Shown: one piece after another, positions 62,182-64,000 of the stretch | How the letters are laid out: every line of letters starts with the position of its first letter | How positions within the stretch are numbered: the first letter of the stretch is position 1 | Source: Porphyromonas sp. oral taxon 278 str. W7784 | Lineage (GTDB): Bacteria > Bacteroidota > Bacteroidia > Bacteroidales > Porphyromonadaceae | Reading direction: 5' to 3' | Length of the DNA: 64,000 nucleotides | NCBI RefSeq assembly: GCF_000467855.2 | Contig: NZ_KI259221.1 | Span: forward strand, 264,869-328,868 | Notes under the pieces: generated by a model | The model's database searches: none | Seen by the model: only the letters and a program-made list of their open reading frames with translations | What the model was told of the DNA's origin: nothing | Position numbers and translations under genes: made by a program

Positions 62182-63210
62182 ATGAGACACCTTCTAAACA
62201 CCCTCTATATCCTTACCCCCAACGCCTATCTGGTCAAGGATGGAGAGAATATCGTCGTCCGCATCGACGACGAAGAGACGCTACGTGTACCGATTCACAA
62301 CCTCGAGAGCATCCTCTGCTTCTCCTACATGGGCGCTTCACCTGGAGCCATGTCGCTCTGCGTACACAATGGGGTGAAGCTCTCCTTCCTCTCTCCGACG
62401 GGGAAGTATATCGGTTCGCTCGAAGGGCCGATCAAGGGGAATGTACTCCTGAGACGGGAGCAATATCGTCTAGCAGATGACGACGTGCTCTCGTCGCATC
62501 TGGCTTCGATCTTCATCGCGGGGAAGATAGCGAACCATCGGAGTGTCTTAGCCCGCTTTTGTCGGGACCATCATCCCCCGCACGAGGTAGAGAGCGAGAT
62601 CGAGGAGGCTCGGGCACTGCTGAGGCAACAGCAACATAAGCTATCGGAGCAGACCTCACGCTTAGGCGTCATGGGGATGGAGGGCTATGCTGCGAATGTC
62701 TACTTCGGACTATTCCAGCACCTGATCCTCAACAAAGAGTTCACCTTCTCTGGACGAAGCAAACATCCACCGAAGGATGAGGTGAATGCCTTGCTCTCCT
62801 TCTTCTACACCCTGCTGACGCATGATGTGCGTGCTGCTCTCGAGACGGTGGGGCTGGATGCCTACGTGGGCTTCCTTCACGTGGATCGCCCAGGTAGACC
62901 GGGCCTTGCCCTCGACCTCATGGAAGAGATGCGTGCCTACCTCGTCGACCGTTTTGTCCTATCGATCATCAATAAAAGACAGATCGAAAGGAGCGACTTC
63001 ATCCCTCAGGGAGAGAAGGGCTTTCTCCTCAAAGAGGATGCTCGTAAGCGCCTCATCGGCCTCTGGCAAAAGCGCAAGAAGGATGAGATCACCCATCCAT
63101 TTCTCAAGGAGAAGATGCCCCTAGGCCTGCTCCCCTATATCCAAGCGCTCCTCCTGGCTCGGCACTTACGAGGGGACTTGGATGAGTACCCTGTATTCCT
63201 AATGGTTTGA
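62182..63210 (+). CDS. cas1c: Cas1 integrase (type I-C)
   Basis: Cas1 joins new spacers to the leader end of the array. The 342-residue product has the two-domain fold and all metal ligands: Glu167 in GVMGMEGYAAN, His233 in FLHVDRPGRP and Asp245 in LALDLMEEM. The C-terminus RGDLDEYPVFLMV is encoded in the first copy of a 69-bp tandem duplication that continues past the stop. The start at 62182 (MRHLLNTLYIL) is the standard I-C Cas1 start. Confidence 0.95.
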   Translation: MRHLLNTLYILTPNAYLVKDGENIVVRIDDEETLRVPIHNLESILCFSYMGASPGAMSLCVHNGVKLSFLSPTGKYIGSLEGPIKGNVLLRREQYRLADDDVLSSHLASIFIAGKIANHRSVLARFCRDHHPPHEVESEIEEARALLRQQQHKLSEQTSRLGVMGMEGYAANVYFGLFQHLILNKEFTFSGRSKHPPKDEVNALLSFFYTLLTHDVRAALETVGLDAYVGFLHVDRPGRPGLALDLMEEMRAYLVDRFVLSIINKRQIERSDFIPQGEKGFLLKEDARKRLIGLWQKRKKDEITHPFLKEKMPLGLLPYIQALLLARHLRGDLDEYPVFLMV

Positions 63211-63304
63211 GCTGAAGATGTATATCCTCGTCACCTACGAGGGGAGTCAGATGAGCACCCCGTATTCCTAATGATCTGAGCAAAAGATGTATATCCTCGT
63301 CACC
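63167..63304 (+). repeat. Imperfect 69-bp tandem duplication at the cas1/cas2 junction
   Basis: Copy A (63167-63235) spans the last 14 cas1 codons with the stop, the intergenic bases and the first 18 bases of a cas2-like start. Copy B (63236-63304) repeats this with 9 differences by hand count. Copy B still encodes LRGESDEHPVFLMI and a stop in the cas1 frame, then the true cas2 start. Copy A carries a decoy start at 63218 (MYILVTY then EGSQMSTPYS and stop). Both Cas1 and Cas2 stay intact. Confidence 0.93.
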
Positions 63305-63577
63305 TACGATGTCGCCACAGCGACTCCTTCGGGCGCTAAGCGCCTCCGCCAAGTAGCCCGCATCTGCAAGAACTACGGGCAGCGTGTCCAGGCCTCGGTC
63401 TTCGAATGCTTGGTCGATCCAGCACAGCTAGTAAGCCTCCGTCATGAACTCCTCTCGGTGATCGATGATCAAGAGGATAGTCTTCGGATCTACCAGCTAG
63501 ACAAGCACTACCAACGGCAGATCCACGTCTACGGCAAGGTCACCTCCTTCGAGCTCGAAGGCGAGCTCATCGTCTAG
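63287..63577 (+). CDS. cas2c: Cas2 (type I-C)
   Basis: Cas2 bridges two Cas1 dimers in the integration complex. The 96-residue product has the ferredoxin-like fold start MYILVTYDVATATPSGAKRLRQVARICKNYGQRVQASVFECLVD with the conserved Asp8, and the dimerisation tail LEGELIV. The start at 63287 is in the second copy of the junction duplication; the decoy start at 63218 leads to an early stop. About 260 bp of leader separates it from the array. Confidence 0.95.
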   Translation: MYILVTYDVATATPSGAKRLRQVARICKNYGQRVQASVFECLVDPAQLVSLRHELLSVIDDQEDSLRIYQLDKHYQRQIHVYGKVTSFELEGELIV

Positions 63578-63836
63578 CCCCACCCAAATAAGCCCCGCCC
63601 CAGCATCTTCCCCCACTCCCCCGAGGCTCATTCTTCGAAAATCCCCAAGCACCTTCATCTAAGCCTACAGCGAACCCTAAGCGAACAGCGATTTCCTGCA
63701 TCATCCGCAGAGGCTAGTAATCAGCCACATAACCAAAACTAAAGCAACAAGCGCGCTCCCTCTCTCCCTTTCCATCTCCCCTCTCGCAGATTACGCTTGT
63801 TTATCCGCCCTATAATACGCAACTTTGCACCACACT
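63578..63836 (+). promoter_or_regulatory. CRISPR leader with predicted array promoter
   Basis: This gene-free AT-richer stretch joins cas2 to the array. TTG (63797-63799) followed after 20 bp by CAACTTTG (63820-63827) is one mismatch from the Bacteroidota promoter pair. The start of transcription would then fall within a few bases of the first repeat at 63837. A sigma70-like TATAAT at 63811-63816 is probably fortuitous. Confidence 0.6.
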
Positions 63837-64000
63837 GTCGCACCCCTCCCGGGGTGCGTGAATTGAAACGTGGATGAGAAAACTCGTGCTGAAATTGCTA
63901 ATAGTCGCACCCCTCCCGGGGTGCGTGAATTGAAACGAGATGGACGCACGCTTGTCGTAGGAGAGCTCTACGTCGCACCCCTCCCGGGGTGCGTGAATTG
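63837..64000 (+). CRISPR. Type I-C CRISPR array, leader-proximal end (truncated by window)
   Basis: Three copies of a 33-bp repeat start at 63837, 63904 and 63972; the third is cut by the window after 29 bases. Each begins GTCGCACCCC, has an inverted CACCCC/GGGGTG stem and ends ATTGAAAC, the usual type I-C pattern. The two visible spacers are 34 (63870-63903) and 35 bp (63937-63971). The copies are identical where visible. The cas order and leader place this as the newest-spacer end. Confidence 0.97.

Noticed and set aside
63218..63271. Small ORF MYILVTYEGSQMSTPYS as a functional peptide
   Set aside because: It is explained as a truncated cas2 start created by the duplication; no evidence for function.
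63104..63352. Minus-strand 82-residue frame with an internal peptide repeat over the cas1/cas2 junction
   Set aside because: The peptide repeat is only the antisense image of the 69-bp duplication.
1..64000. tRNA, rRNA or insertion sequence genes
   Set aside because: I looked through the intergenic stretches for tRNA T-loop patterns, rRNA segments and transposase-like frames and saw none.

Overview
The window reads as a chromosomal segment of a moderately GC-rich Bacteroidota bacterium, most likely a Porphyromonas-type oral species. Support comes from repeated matches to the Bacteroidota promoter -7 box TAnnTTTG, A-rich start contexts instead of strong Shine-Dalgarno sites, and clade-typical genes (DUF4290-murA-rimM, DUF4924, DUF5063, DUF349, DUF6122, GH109, GH130, secreted TlpA with an N-terminal DUF4369-like domain). 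The genus is an inference; no rRNA or tRNA gene is visible.

Layout. 0-7 kb: end of recX, comF, then carB-carA and metK on the minus strand. 7.5-10.4 kb: uvrA. 10.7-19 kb, minus strand: TlpA-like thioredoxin, YhcH/YjgK protein, flavodoxin-fold oxidoreductase, asnS, a RluB-type pseudouridine synthase with a long disordered head, and a GH130 phosphorylase with its MFS transporter. 19.1-26 kb, minus strand: a tight seven-gene operon pgi-DUF4290-murA-rimM-araC-CPBP protease-pyrC. 26.5-31.4 kb, plus strand: lipoprotein nucleotide pyrophosphatase, DUF4924, prfC, GH109. 31.5-33.7 kb: DUF6122 and a large DUF349 protein. 34.3-41.7 kb, plus strand: DUF5063, 3'-5' exonuclease, RlmI-type methyltransferase, upp, two SGNH esterases and an MBOAT O-acyltransferase. 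42-46.1 kb: an unusual membrane/Nudix-like protein and three methyltransferases. 46.4-55 kb: DUF417 protein, a three-gene glycogen module (debranching enzyme, glycosyltransferase, GH57), pdxH, a XerC/D recombinase and a secreted lamin-tail protein. 55.4-64 kb: a complete type I-C CRISPR-Cas locus (cas3-cas5-cas8-cas7-cas4-cas1-cas2) and the first two and a half repeats of its array.

The most striking unexplained signal is a dispersed family of intergenic arrays: 12-bp dyad cores CCCATNNATGGG alternating with 12-bp linkers at an exact 24-bp period, in six places (28 units, counting degenerate edge units). In every array the core type switches once, from YC-centred on the left to GN-centred on the right. 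Two arrays share an identical 102-bp stretch in opposite orientation and bracket a 4.2-kb, four-gene block. One array sits inside the cas operon between cas4 and cas1. A second family with a different core (CCTACNGTAGG, about 23-bp period) lies just upstream of cas3, so array families flank the cas3-cas4 half of the locus.

Other notable points: an imperfect 69-bp tandem duplication at the cas1/cas2 junction that looks like two alleles joined, an internal start in cas8c expected to make the Cas11c small subunit, Asp at the catalytic-Cys position of MurA (expected fosfomycin insensitivity), Gln in place of the first metal-site His of PyrC, and a large palindrome in the carAB promoter/leader. 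All calls come from reading sequence and family knowledge; no searches or computations were run.
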